NCBI GenBank assembly: GCA_007695045.1
Contig: REEP01000087.1
Location: 83,618 to 147,617, forward strand
Source: Rhodospirillales bacterium
GTDB taxonomy: Bacteria > Pseudomonadota > Alphaproteobacteria > Rhodospirillales > Defluviicoccaceae
DNA length: 64,000 bases
Reading direction: 5' to 3'
This document shows, piece by piece, positions 54,814 to 63,702 of this stretch. A program made the translations under genes and the position numbers. The notes below the pieces were generated by a model, which was not told the DNA's origin, made no database searches, and worked only from the letters and a program-made list of their open reading frames with translations. Positions within the stretch are counted from its first letter, which is position 1, and every line of letters starts with the position of its first letter.

Positions 54814-55575
54814 TCAAGAGGCGGATTCAAGGAAAGCCTCCTGCACAGCGGCACTGCGGCGGATGGCATCGGGCGGACCGGTCTCCAGCACGCGCCCCCC
54901 CACCATCACCGTCACCATGCCGGCGATGGCAAAGACGGCGTCCATGTCGTGTTCCACCAGCACCACCGTCCGGCTACGACCGAGTTCCTGGATCAGCGCC
55001 GCCGTCTGCCGAGATTCCTCCACGCCCAAGCCGGCCAGCGGCTCGTCCAGCAGCAGGACATCCGCCCCGCCGGCCAACAGCATGGCCAGCTCCAGCTGAC
55101 GCCGCTCGCCGTGGCTCAGGGCGCCGGCAGCGACATCGCCGCGCGTCGCCAGCCCAACCACGCTCAAGGCTTCCGTCGCGGCACGTTCCACGGCCGCGTT
55201 TCCCTCAGCTTTCGACCGGAACACATCGATCCCCCGGAGCAGCCCTGCCTGCGCCGCCAGCAAGCAGCCCTCCAGCGCGCTGAATCCCGCCAACACGCCG
55301 GCCCGCTGGAAGCTGCGGCCGATACCGAGGCGGGCACGACGGTCGGGCGGGAGTCGGGTCACGTCCCGACCACCGAGTCGGATACATCCGGCATGAGGCC
55401 GAACCTCCCCCGACAGCAGGTCCAACAGCGTGGTCTTACCGGCACCATTGGGGCCGATGATGGCATGAACGCTGCGTTCGGCGATGGCGAGGTCGACCGC
55501 GTTGACCGCCGCGACCGCACCGAAGCTGCGGCTCAGATCCCGCGTCTCCAGCACCGGCACCGCGGTTCCGCTCAC
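54814..55575 (-). CDS. livG: branched-chain-amino-acid-type ABC transporter ATPase (LivG-like)
   Basis: A 253-residue ATPase with Walker A IIGPNGAGKTTLLDLLSG, LGIGRSFQRAGVLAGFSALE, signature ALSHGERRQLELAMLL and Walker B VLLLDEPLAGLGVEES. The signature reads LSHGE, as in many LivG proteins. The GTG start at 55575 overlaps the LivM-like stop (GTGA), so they are coupled. It forms a heterodimer with the LivF-like subunit. Confidence 0.92.
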   Translation of the reverse strand: MSGTAVPVLETRDLSRSFGAVAAVNAVDLAIAERSVHAIIGPNGAGKTTLLDLLSGEVRPHAGCIRLGGRDVTRLPPDRRARLGIGRSFQRAGVLAGFSALEGCLLAAQAGLLRGIDVFRSKAEGNAAVERAATEALSVVGLATRGDVAAGALSHGERRQLELAMLLAGGADVLLLDEPLAGLGVEESRQTAALIQELGRSRTVVLVEHDMDAVFAIAGMVTVMVGGRVLETGPPDAIRRSAAVQEAFLESAS

Positions 55576-56585
55576 CGCGGCCCCCGCGGCGCGGCCGGGC
55601 GTTCCCGCGTCTTCGGCGCGCCGGACAGCGCGCCGGACAGCACACCGGACAGCAGACCCGCGAGCCCGCGTGGCGCCAGCAGCACCATGGCAATGACGAA
55701 CAGGCCCACGACAAGCCCGGTATGCTCGGTCCAGTCCTGCACCTGGTCCTGCAGCAGGCCGAACGCGAAGGCCCCGAGGATGGGACCGTACAGCGTGCCC
55801 ATGCCACCCAGAATCACCACGGCCATGACGAGGCCCGACTGATGCCAGCTGAGGGCACCCGGGCTGACATAGCCGCCGTGCGCCGCCTCCAGGAAGCCGG
55901 CCAGCCCGGCCAGGGTTCCGGCAATGACGAAGCTTGCCAGCTTGTACCGTCCGGTGGCGAAGCCGAGCGCCCGGGTGCGGCGGTCATCGATGCGGATGGC
56001 GCGGATGACCCGGCCGAACGGGGCCCGGACGAGGCTGCGAAGCAGCAGCAGCACCCCCGCCAGACAGGCCAGCACCAGGTAATAGAAGACCGTCGGGTCC
56101 TCCAGATCGAGGAGCGGCCGACCCTGCAGGGTCAGTTCCGGGCGGAACAGGATCAGAACACCGTCGGAGCCGCCGAACGCCCGGCTTTCGTTGGCGACAT
56201 AATAGAGCATCTGCGCGAACGCCAGGGTGATCATGATGAAGCCGACGCCGGCGGTACGAAGGCTCAGGTAGCCGATCACGGTGGCGGCCAGCGCGCTCGC
56301 GACCAGGGCGGCCGGCAGGACCACCACGAGATTGGCCGGTGCCGCCGCCGGCGTCAGGCTGGCCAGGGTGTAGCCGGCGATGCCGAAGAACGCGGCGTGG
56401 CCGAAGCTGACCAAGCCGGTGTATCCGATCAGGAGATCGAGGCTCATGGCGAAGATGGCGAGGATCATCAGCCGCACCACCAAGTCCACATAGAACTCGC
56501 CGCCGATCCAGGGAAAGGCGGTGAGCACCGACAGAGCGGCACAGGCGGCCAGGACGGCACGGGCACGGGAGCCGAGGGCGATCAC
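55572..56585 (-). CDS. livM: branched-chain-amino-acid-type ABC permease (LivM-like)
   Basis: A 337-residue permease with about ten helices. DLLIGYTGLVSFGHAAFFGIAGY and TLAFAQMLYYVANE are family signatures; IRAIRIDDRRTRALGFATGRYKL is the cytoplasmic loop to the ATPase. GTG 56585 overlaps the LivH-like stop (GTGA) and is preferred over the in-frame start at 56618. The C-terminus has a small repeat-like Ala/Pro/Gly/Ser run (LSGVLSGALSGAP). Confidence 0.92.
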   Translation of the reverse strand: MIALGSRARAVLAACAALSVLTAFPWIGGEFYVDLVVRLMILAIFAMSLDLLIGYTGLVSFGHAAFFGIAGYTLASLTPAAAPANLVVVLPAALVASALAATVIGYLSLRTAGVGFIMITLAFAQMLYYVANESRAFGGSDGVLILFRPELTLQGRPLLDLEDPTVFYYLVLACLAGVLLLLRSLVRAPFGRVIRAIRIDDRRTRALGFATGRYKLASFVIAGTLAGLAGFLEAAHGGYVSPGALSWHQSGLVMAVVILGGMGTLYGPILGAFAFGLLQDQVQDWTEHTGLVVGLFVIAMVLLAPRGLAGLLSGVLSGALSGAPKTRERPAAPRGPR

Positions 56586-57451
56586 GCCGGCCGCCCGAAC
56601 AGCCCCTGGGGCCGCCACAACAAGACCACGGCCATCACGCCATACATGACCATGGACGCAACCTCCGGCACCAGCACACGGCCGAAGGTATCGGCGATCC
56701 CCACCAGCATGGCGCCGGCAAAGGCGCCCTTGACCGAGCCGATGCCGCCGATCACCACGATCACGAAGGCGAGAATCAGGATGCGGTCGCCCATGCCGGG
56801 GTAGACCGCGCTGATCGGGGCGGCGACCATGCCGGCAAACCCGGCCAGCGCCACGCCGAGGGCAAACACCAGGGTGAACAGCCGGCCGACATCGATGCCG
56901 AGGGCCTCGGCCATCTCGCGGTTGGAGGCCGCGGCGCGGATCGCCATGCCCACACGGGTGCGCTGGATCAGCACGAACAGGCCAAGCGCCACGGCGATGC
57001 AGACGGCCGAAACGAACAGGCGGTACACGGGATAGTCCTGCTGCTGCGTCAGGGCCACAGCCCCGGACAGCACCGCCGGCACCGGCACGCTGTGGAAGTC
57101 GCTGCCCCAGATCAGGCGTTGCAGGTCGTCCAGCACCAGGATCAGGCCGAAGGTGAGCAGGACCTGCTGCAAATGATCGCGGTTGTAAAGAAACCCGATG
57201 GCCAAGCGTTCCACGGCGATGCCCAGCACCACCAGAACCGCCACCCCGACGACCACCGCGGCAAGCAGGCTCCCGGTCAGGCCGGTCAGCCAGAACGCGA
57301 GGTAGGCGCCGATCATATAGAAGGCGCCGTGGGCAAGGTTGATCACCCCGATGATCCCGAACACCAGGGTGAGGCCGCTCGCCACCAGGAACAGCAGGAA
57401 GCCCGCCTGCACCCCGTTCAGCAGCTGCACCAGGAAGCCGGCCAGGTCCAT
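56582..57451 (-). CDS. livH: branched-chain-amino-acid-type ABC permease (LivH-like)
   Basis: A 289-residue permease with about eight helices. LLNGVQAGFLLFLVASGLTL and VINLAHGAFYMIGAYLAF are the N-terminal LivH pattern; IRAAASNREMAEALGIDV is the loop to the ATPase; AFVIVVIGGIGSVKGAFAGA is the C-terminal signature. It follows the binding-protein gene after about 50 bases. It pairs with the LivM-like subunit. Confidence 0.93.
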   Translation of the reverse strand: MDLAGFLVQLLNGVQAGFLLFLVASGLTLVFGIIGVINLAHGAFYMIGAYLAFWLTGLTGSLLAAVVVGVAVLVVLGIAVERLAIGFLYNRDHLQQVLLTFGLILVLDDLQRLIWGSDFHSVPVPAVLSGAVALTQQQDYPVYRLFVSAVCIAVALGLFVLIQRTRVGMAIRAAASNREMAEALGIDVGRLFTLVFALGVALAGFAGMVAAPISAVYPGMGDRILILAFVIVVIGGIGSVKGAFAGAMLVGIADTFGRVLVPEVASMVMYGVMAVVLLWRPQGLFGRPA

Positions 57452-57502
57452 GCGGAAATCAGCCCCGGAACGAACAGGACCGCCGGGCCGATCCCGCCGT
57501 GG

Positions 57503-58708
57503 TCATGCCAGGGTGCAGCCGGTCGCCGGGTCGGCCAGGGCCTCGGCCGCGACCCCCAGCACCCGGTGGCGCCCGTCCACCACATCGCGCAGGTAGAAGG
57601 TCTGGGTCGGATTGTGGGCGGGTGACATCTGCCAGGCGCCGCGCGGGCTGCCTTCGAGGCGGATGCCTTCCAGCGCCGCGGCCATATCCCCGACCGCCGA
57701 CGTGTCGCCGTCCACCGCCGTGGCCGACCGCGCGATCAGCGTTCCCGTATCGTAGCCCTGGACCGCGAACACGTCCGCTTCCCGGCCATACGCGTCTCGA
57801 TACGCGTCGCGGAAGCGGCGATTGACCGGGATGTCCAGGTCGTCAACGTAGTGCATGGTGCTGCGGATTCCATCCGCCGCCTCGCCTTGGGCGCCGGCCA
57901 CCCCTTCGGTGAGAAAGCCGGGGCCATAGAGAGGAATCCGGGCCTTCAGGCCCGCGGCGGCATAATCCCGCACGAACTGCACCGCACCGCCGCCGGAGAA
58001 GAACGCGAACACGGCATCGGGAGCGAGGGACGCAATCTCCGACAGGTGCGCTTGAAAGGACACGTCGGGAAACGGCACCCGGATGTGCTTGATCACCCGC
58101 CCGCCCAGCGCCTCGAAATGCTCCGCACCGGCGCCCATGATCTCGTCCCCGGCGGCATAACGCCAAGTGATGGTAACGATGCTCCGGTGCCCGTCGTCGG
58201 CCATGACCTTGCCGCAGGGATAGCCCGTCTGCCAGTTGCTGAACGAGGACCGGAAGACGTTCGGTGCGCACAGTTCCCGGGTGAGGGCGTCGGCACCGGC
58301 GTTGGGAATGATCATCAGCGGGGCGCCGCGGGCACCGACGATCTGTGCCATCGCCAGGGCCACGCCGGAATGCACCGGCCCCACCAGAACGTCCACCCGG
58401 TCCCGCACCACCAGCTTGCGCGTGTTCTGCGGCGCCTGTTGCGGCGACGCCTCGCTGTCCACGATGATGTACTCGACCGGCCGCCCGGCCAGCGTCTCCC
58501 CCGCTTGCGCCAGACTCAGCTTCATGCCGTCGGTGATCGCGGTCCCCAGCATGGCATAGGTGCCCGAATACGGCAGCAGAACGCCGATGCGGATCGGCGC
58601 CGGACGGGCCAGCACGAACGGCGCGGGCGCCAGCACGGTGGCCGTTGCGGCGGCGGCACCGGCCAGAAACCGGCGGCGGCCGGGACGAGAATGGAACGAG
58701 GTGAGCAT
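57503..58708 (-). CDS. LivK-like periplasmic binding protein with Tat-type signal
   Basis: A 401-residue type-I binding protein. The N-terminus has RRRFLAGAAAATATVLAPAP, a twin-arginine-like signal followed by a small-residue cleavage region. The mature part has IRIGVLLPYSGTYAMLG, the fold's first strand and loop, and VGPVHSGVALAMAQIVGA and MIIPNAGADALTRELCAPNVF. Pairs of Cys near residues 147 and 165 could be oxidised after export. It is first in the liv-type unit. The cargo is not evident: amino acids, amides and aromatic acids are all carried by this family. Confidence 0.88.
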   Translation of the reverse strand: MLTSFHSRPGRRRFLAGAAAATATVLAPAPFVLARPAPIRIGVLLPYSGTYAMLGTAITDGMKLSLAQAGETLAGRPVEYIIVDSEASPQQAPQNTRKLVVRDRVDVLVGPVHSGVALAMAQIVGARGAPLMIIPNAGADALTRELCAPNVFRSSFSNWQTGYPCGKVMADDGHRSIVTITWRYAAGDEIMGAGAEHFEALGGRVIKHIRVPFPDVSFQAHLSEIASLAPDAVFAFFSGGGAVQFVRDYAAAGLKARIPLYGPGFLTEGVAGAQGEAADGIRSTMHYVDDLDIPVNRRFRDAYRDAYGREADVFAVQGYDTGTLIARSATAVDGDTSAVGDMAAALEGIRLEGSPRGAWQMSPAHNPTQTFYLRDVVDGRHRVLGVAAEALADPATGCTLA

Positions 58709-58921
58709 GGCAGACCGTCCGATTGCGCGGGACCTCGGGCAGACCGGACGCCGAGGCTGGCCCGCTTGATTTCAGGCGCCGGACCCTAAGACACCAGACG
58801 CTGTCTTGTCATCCGTCAAAGCGCGCTCGGGTCGGCAACAGGGTCGAAACCCGGGCGCTTCGGGTATACCCTTGCCGATGCGCCGCACCGCACACAGCGC
58901 TCACGACGAGAGGATGACCCC

Positions 58922-59326
58922 ATGCTGACCAGCATCGACGTGGACACCGTCTGCGCCATTGTGATCAAGGCCCGGGAGTTCGATGTCAAGGTAGAGCCGG
59001 AGTTGGACGATCCGGGCGACAACCCGACCGACGACGCCGACCGCGAGATCATGTTCGACTACCCCGACGACCCCACCGCCGAAGAGGTGCGCGGCTGGCT
59101 CGAGAATCTGAACGAGGACCAGTCCGCCGAGTTGTTCGCCCTGGTGCTGATGGGCCGCGGCGATTACACCGGCGACTGGGAGGGGGCGCTGGCCGAATCC
59201 CGGGACAATCCTGACTTCCGCACCGCCGGGGCCTTGATGAGCATCCCCTTGGTCGCCGACTATCTCGAGGAGGGGCTGTCGCAAATCGGCCTGTCCTGTG
59301 CCGACGTGGATCTGCAACACCTGTAG
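58922..59326 (+). CDS. DUF3775 domain protein
   Basis: A 134-residue acidic cytoplasmic protein with GAGGATG before the ATG. FDVKVEPELDDPGDNPTDD and LNEDQSAELFALVLMGRGDY, then DYLEEGLSQIGLSC, are the conserved segments of DUF3775 proteins, which are common in Alphaproteobacteria. No function is known. It is a single gene converging on the TrmJ-like gene. Confidence 0.85.
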   Translation: MLTSIDVDTVCAIVIKAREFDVKVEPELDDPGDNPTDDADREIMFDYPDDPTAEEVRGWLENLNEDQSAELFALVLMGRGDYTGDWEGALAESRDNPDFRTAGALMSIPLVADYLEEGLSQIGLSCADVDLQHL

Positions 59327-59341
59327 GCTGACGACGTAGCT

Positions 59342-59380
59342 TGAACCGGTGGCCTGAACCGGTCGCCTGAACCGGTCAGT
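59342..59380. repeat. three-copy 13-base tandem repeat
   Basis: TGAACCGGTGGCC, TGAACCGGTCGCC and TGAACCGGTCAGT follow each other with period 13. The last copy runs into the stop codon of the leftward gene (TGA at 59378-59376). The unit is not a palindrome over its full length, though ACCGGT is. Confidence 0.75.
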
Positions 59381-60176
59381 TGCGACGGCGGTGTGGTCCC
59401 TCGACCAGACAGGTGATGATGCCGCGGAGCGTGCGCACCTCCTGGCTGGTGAGCCCGGCGCGCCCGAGGGTGTTGCGGAGGTTCCGCACCATGGAGGGCC
59501 GCTTCTCCCGGTTGCGGAGGAACCCGCAGGAATCCAGCTCGGTTTCCAGATGTTCAAACAGGGCGAGCAGCTCGGCCTTGTCGGCCGGGCCCGTCTCCTT
59601 GGGCATCACCATTTGCGATGGCGGCACATCGACGCCGGCCTGAAACCACTCGTACCCCACCAGCAGCACCGCCATGCCGAGGTTGAGGGAGGCGAAACCC
59701 GGATTGAGCGGCACCGTCAGCACGGTGTCGGCCAAGGCCACGTCGTCGTTGTGCAGGCCCTTGGCCTCCTTGCCGAACAGGATGCCGGCGGCGGCCCCGG
59801 CGGCAAGGTGAGCGCGAAGCTCCGCCGCCGCCTGGCGCGGCGTCACCACCCGCTTGGTCATGTGCCGCGGCCGGGCGGTGGTGGCATAGACGAAGGACAG
59901 ATCGCCGATGGCCTCGGCCGTTCCGGGATACAGCGTCGCCGCATCCAGCACGGCATCCGCCCCGGACGCCGCAGCCACCGCCTTGTCGTTGGGCCAACCC
60001 TCGCGCGGCCGGACCAAGCGGAGGTCGGTCAGGCCGGCGTTGAGCATGGCCCGCGCCGCCATGCCGATGTTTTCCCCCAGCTGCGGTTCCACCAGGATCA
60101 CCGCCGGGGCCGGCCCCTGCACGGTCAGCCGGCTGGCATCGCTGCCGGCCATGGGCGGCGCTGCAACCTCGCTCAA
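59376..60176 (-). CDS. SpoU-type RNA ribose methyltransferase (TrmJ-like)
   Basis: A 266-residue SPOUT enzyme. VILVEPQLGENIGMAARAML (about residues 23-43), LRLVRPREGWPND and ILFGKEAKGLHNDDVALAD are the knotted-fold signatures, with LNPGFASLNLGMAVLLVGYE as motif 3. The C-terminal about 60 residues match the extension of TrmJ-like proteins, which 2'-O-methylate position 32 of tRNAs. The longest start is a TTG overlapping the citramalate synthase stop; ATG 60152 is the alternative. Confidence 0.88.
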   Translation of the reverse strand: MSEVAAPPMAGSDASRLTVQGPAPAVILVEPQLGENIGMAARAMLNAGLTDLRLVRPREGWPNDKAVAAASGADAVLDAATLYPGTAEAIGDLSFVYATTARPRHMTKRVVTPRQAAAELRAHLAAGAAAGILFGKEAKGLHNDDVALADTVLTVPLNPGFASLNLGMAVLLVGYEWFQAGVDVPPSQMVMPKETGPADKAELLALFEHLETELDSCGFLRNREKRPSMVRNLRNTLGRAGLTSQEVRTLRGIITCLVEGPHRRRN

Positions 60177-61774
60177 GCGGCGTCGGCGGTCACGCCGGCG
60201 CAGTACAGCTTGTAGACGATGCTGTCGCTCAGCGCCTGATACGACGCATCGATGATGTTGGTGGAGACGCCGACGGTGGTCCAGCGCTCGCCATGGTCGG
60301 CCGCGGATTCGATCAGCACCCGGGTCACGGCGCGGGTGCCGTCGCCGGGGGTGAGGATGCGCACTTTGTAGTCCACCAGCCGGATGTTCTGCAGCTGCGG
60401 ATAGACCGGGATCAGCACCTTGCGCAAGGCGGCGTCCAGGGCGTTGACCGGGCCGTTGCCTTCTTCAACCGTCATGTACGATCGGCCGTTGACCTCCAGC
60501 TTCACGGTGGCCTCGGACAGGGTGATCAGTTCGCCGCGGGCGTTCCAGCGACGCTCGTCGATGACCCGGAAGCTCTGGCAGCGGAAGTATTCCGGCACGC
60601 CGTCCAGGGCTTGGCGGGCCAGCAGCTCGAAGCTGGCCTCGGCCCCGTCGTAGGCATAGCCGTCAAATTCCCGCGATTTCACCGTGTCGACCAGTTGCGC
60701 CACCTTGGGGTCGCCGGGATCGATGCGGAGGCCGATATCGCGGAACCGAGCCAGGATGTTGGAGCGGCCGGCCTGGTCCGACACCACGATATGCCGATGG
60801 TTGCCGACCAGGTCGGGCACGATGTGCTCATAACAGCGCGGATCCCGCTCCACCGCAGAAACATGAAGGCCGCCCTTGTGGGCGAAGGCCGAATCGCCGA
60901 CGTAGGGCGCACTGCGGTTGGGGGCGCGGTTAAGCCGTTCGTCCAGCAGCCGGCTGACCCGGGTGAGCCGAGTCAGGTCGTTGGCCGAAACGCCGGTCTC
61001 GAAGCCCATCTTCAAGGCCAGCGACGGCAAAATGGAGATCAGGTTGGCATTGCCGCAGCGCTCACCCAGGCCATTAAGCGTGCCCTGCACCTGCCGCACC
61101 CCGGCCCGCACCGCGGACAGGCTGTTGGCCACGGCGTTGCCGGTATCGTCATGGCAGTGGATGCCGAGCCTCTCCCCCGGCACGTGCCGGGCCACGTCCG
61201 CGACGATGGCTTCCACCTCGTGCGGCAGGGTGCCGCCATTCGTATCGCACAGCACGATCCAGCGAGCCCCGGCCTCGGCCGCCGCCGTGACGCAGGCGAT
61301 GGCATAGTCCGGATTGTCCTTGTAGCCGTCGAAGAAGTGCTCGGCATCGAACATCACTTCCGATACCCGCTTCCGGGCATGGGTGATGCTTTCGGAAATC
61401 ATGGCAAGGTTCTCGGCCGGCTCCGCGTCCAGGGCGACCCGAACCTGGAAGTCCCACGACTTCCCCACCAGGCACGCCACCGGCGCGCCGGAGCCGAGCA
61501 CGGCGGCCAAGCCCGGATCGTTCTCGACGCTCCGCCCCGGCCGCCGGGTCATGCCGAAGGCCGACAGCCGCGCCCGGTGCAGCGTCGGCGCCGCCGCAAA
61601 GAAGGCGTCGTCGGTGGGGTTGGCGCCGGGCCAGCCGCCCTCCACGTAGTCGATGCCGAGACTGTCCAGTTCGATGGCGATCGCGGTCTTGTCGGCAGCG
61701 CTGAAGTCGACGCCCTGGGTCTGGGCGCCGTCGCGAAGGGTGCAGTCATAGAGGTAGACGCGATTGTCCGTCAT
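60173..61774 (-). CDS. cimA: (R)-citramalate synthase
   Basis: A 533-residue DRE-TIM metallolyase condensing pyruvate and acetyl-CoA for isoleucine synthesis. YLYDCTLRDGAQTQGVDFS opens the barrel with the metal Asp/Arg; IDYVEGGWPGANPTDDAFF is characteristic of this branch against isopropylmalate synthase. HCHDDTGNAVANSL has the His pair and metal ligand. AHKGGLHVSAVERDP and a C-terminal LeuA-type allosteric domain (about 400-530) follow. It is complete and coupled to the TrmJ-like gene. Some homocitrate-synthase-like relatives share this layout. Confidence 0.9.
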   Translation of the reverse strand: MTDNRVYLYDCTLRDGAQTQGVDFSAADKTAIAIELDSLGIDYVEGGWPGANPTDDAFFAAAPTLHRARLSAFGMTRRPGRSVENDPGLAAVLGSGAPVACLVGKSWDFQVRVALDAEPAENLAMISESITHARKRVSEVMFDAEHFFDGYKDNPDYAIACVTAAAEAGARWIVLCDTNGGTLPHEVEAIVADVARHVPGERLGIHCHDDTGNAVANSLSAVRAGVRQVQGTLNGLGERCGNANLISILPSLALKMGFETGVSANDLTRLTRVSRLLDERLNRAPNRSAPYVGDSAFAHKGGLHVSAVERDPRCYEHIVPDLVGNHRHIVVSDQAGRSNILARFRDIGLRIDPGDPKVAQLVDTVKSREFDGYAYDGAEASFELLARQALDGVPEYFRCQSFRVIDERRWNARGELITLSEATVKLEVNGRSYMTVEEGNGPVNALDAALRKVLIPVYPQLQNIRLVDYKVRILTPGDGTRAVTRVLIESAADHGERWTTVGVSTNIIDASYQALSDSIVYKLYCAGVTADAA

Positions 61775-61966
61775 CGTTCCCGGCCGATTGTTTGTGAGTG
61801 CGCGGGAGAATGCCGAAACCGGCCGCCCCGCACAAGGTTTTCAACGCCGGCGCTTCGGTTTCAAGGCCTTGAGCGGCCTCAGCCGCTGTCCGCTGGCGTG
61901 GGCGACACGGGATCGGCGATCCGCTATTCTGGCGGCGCTGCCGTCCCCACCGGGAAGCGACCCGCG

Positions 61967-62674
61967 ATGATCCGCCTGCACCAGTTCCCGCGCTGTTTCG
62001 GGCTGCCCAATCCGAGCCCGTTCTGCATGAAGGTGGAAACGTATCTCAGGCTTGCAAGCATCCCGTACGAAGTTGTGGATCTGCACAATCCGCGCAAGGG
62101 GCCCAAAGGCAAGGGCCCCTTCATCACCGACGGCGCGCGCACCATCCCGGATTCCCACTTCATCCTCCTGTACCTGAAGGAGGTTCACGGCACCCCGCTG
62201 GGGCACGGGCTCGACGCGCGCGAGCGGGCGCTGCATCGGGCGCTCGTGCGGATGTGCGAGGAGCACCTGTACTTCGCCGCCGTCCGCCTGCGCTGGATGG
62301 TGCCGGAGAATGCGGCCATCGTCCGGGCGACGTTCTTCGCCGGGATGCCGGCACCGCTGCGACCGCTGATCTTCCTGGCGGCGCGGACCAAGATCCGCCT
62401 CGACCTGATGGGCCAGGGTATGGGCCGCCATACCTTGGCGGAAGCAGAGCAACTCGGCCGAGAGGACATCGAGGTGCTGTCAACCGTGCTGGGCGACGCC
62501 CCCTTCTTCGGCGGTGAGTCCCCGCGGGAGGTGGACTGCACCACCTGGGCGTTCGTCGCCAACCTCCTGGTGCCGCCGTTCCGCATGCGCATGAAGGACG
62601 CCGCCGCCGCGTGCCCCAACCTCGTGGCGTACCACAACCGCATGATGGCGCGGGTCTTTCCGGATCTGAAGTGA
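61967..62674 (+). CDS. glutathione-S-transferase-fold protein (metaxin-like)
   Basis: A 235-residue protein starting MIRLHQFPRCFGLPNPSPFC. The N-terminal thioredoxin-like part has KVETYLRLASIPYEVVDL and FITDGARTIPDSHFILLYL. The all-helical C-terminal part ends DAAAACPNLVAYHNRMMARV, as in GST/metaxin-like (failed-axon-connections) proteins. Only one Cys lies near the expected active-site start, so the thiol-transfer role is uncertain. A much longer open frame upstream in the same phase (from 60293) is antisense to cimA and is rejected. Confidence 0.85.
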   Translation: MIRLHQFPRCFGLPNPSPFCMKVETYLRLASIPYEVVDLHNPRKGPKGKGPFITDGARTIPDSHFILLYLKEVHGTPLGHGLDARERALHRALVRMCEEHLYFAAVRLRWMVPENAAIVRATFFAGMPAPLRPLIFLAARTKIRLDLMGQGMGRHTLAEAEQLGREDIEVLSTVLGDAPFFGGESPREVDCTTWAFVANLLVPPFRMRMKDAAAACPNLVAYHNRMMARVFPDLK

Positions 62675-62927
62675 CCCGGCGATGACCACCGTGCAGGGCG
62701 GGGCATGTATCCGTCGGAATACGCCTTCGGCTTTTCCGGCTCACAGCCCCTTCGTGACCATTCGACCCCGAACGATCCGGATCGATGGACACATTCGCGT
62801 GAGTGGGCACCGCGATGCTGGCGGCTGCGGGCGGATCGTGCCACGCGTTGCTTTTCCGGGGGCCCGCGGGCGGGTTGCGCCCGATTACGCATTCCCCAAG
62901 CGTGCATACAAGAATATGGAGGTCTTC

Positions 62928-63452
62928 ATGCGGCTCCAAAGCATCCTGAAAGTGGCGGCACTGCTCCTGGCAACCACCACGCCGGTGTTCGCCGGGCCCA
63001 TTGCGGCAGCCGACACGACCGCGCCGGGTGGGGTTGCCGATGCCGCCGGCTACCCCTCGCCCTACAGCGGCATGCAGGTGATCGAGACCGGCAAACCGTT
63101 CGACGCGTTCGTCGAAGACCTGCGCGCCGCGATCGAAGCCAACGACATGGGCATCGTGGCCGAGGCTTGCGCCCACTGCGGAGCCGAACGCATCGGCGTC
63201 ACCATCCCCGGCAACCGGGTGATCATGGTGTTCCGGCCGGATTTCGCCGTCCGCATGCTGGCTGCCTCGGAAGCCGCAGGTATCGAGGCGCCGCTCCGCC
63301 TCTACGTCACCGAGCGCTCGGATGGTGCCGCCCGTCTGGCCTACCGGCTGCCGAGCCGCGTGTTCGGCGCCTACGGCGTCCCTGAACTCACCGAACTGGG
63401 TCGGGAGCTGGACGACATCTTTGCCGCCATCGTGGCCGATGCGACCGGCTGA
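62928..63452 (+). CDS. secreted DUF302 domain protein
   Basis: A 174-residue protein. ATG 62928 follows GGAGG (62918-62922) and opens a signal peptide (RLQSILKVAALLLATTTPV then FAGP). The mature part has the DUF302 pattern: FDAFVEDLRAAIEANDMGIV, then IPGNRVIMVFRPDFAVRML and APLRLYVTERSDGAARLAY. It has CAHCG in place of the usual polar turn, a possible metal-binding or redox pair. The function of DUF302 is unknown. An ATG at 62916 would overlap the ribosome binding site and is less likely. Confidence 0.85.
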   Translation: MRLQSILKVAALLLATTTPVFAGPIAAADTTAPGGVADAAGYPSPYSGMQVIETGKPFDAFVEDLRAAIEANDMGIVAEACAHCGAERIGVTIPGNRVIMVFRPDFAVRMLAASEAAGIEAPLRLYVTERSDGAARLAYRLPSRVFGAYGVPELTELGRELDDIFAAIVADATG

Positions 63453-63462
63453 GACCGGCTGA
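63443..63462. repeat. tandem 10-base duplication at the end of the DUF302 gene
   Basis: GACCGGCTGA occurs twice in a row (63443-63452 and 63453-63462). The first copy includes the stop codon of the DUF302 gene. The following bases (ctgagct / aactgaac / ctgagct) are also repetitive. Confidence 0.6.
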
Positions 63463-63656
63463 ACTGAGCTAAACTGAACGGGGCTGAGCTGGGGGCCCAA
63501 GCGCCACGGGTCCGGCGGTGACGACTGCCCACCAATGCCTTGACCGCGGCCGACCGGCTATGGTTCGCTTCCGGCCCCCTCGGGCGCCCCGTTGGGCTGC
63601 CCCGATGGGAAACGGCGACTGCGCGCCACACCGGCCGAAGACTTCTGTTGCGTTGG

Positions 63657-63682
63657 CTCGGTTCATCCACTCGGTTCATCCA
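63657..63682. repeat. two-copy 13-base tandem repeat upstream of the GH57-like gene
   Basis: CTCGGTTCATCCA at 63657-63669 and again at 63670-63682, in the 250-base gap before the next start codon. No gene is seen in that gap. The repeat lies about 20 bases before the GGGAAAGGGA-type ribosome binding region. Confidence 0.7.
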
Positions 63683-63702
63683 AGGGAAAGGGACCCCACA
63701 CC

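Noticed and set aside
60293..61966. Long rightward open frame in phase with the GST-like gene
   Set aside because: This part is antisense to citramalate synthase and has no family-like sequence; the GST fold begins at 61967.
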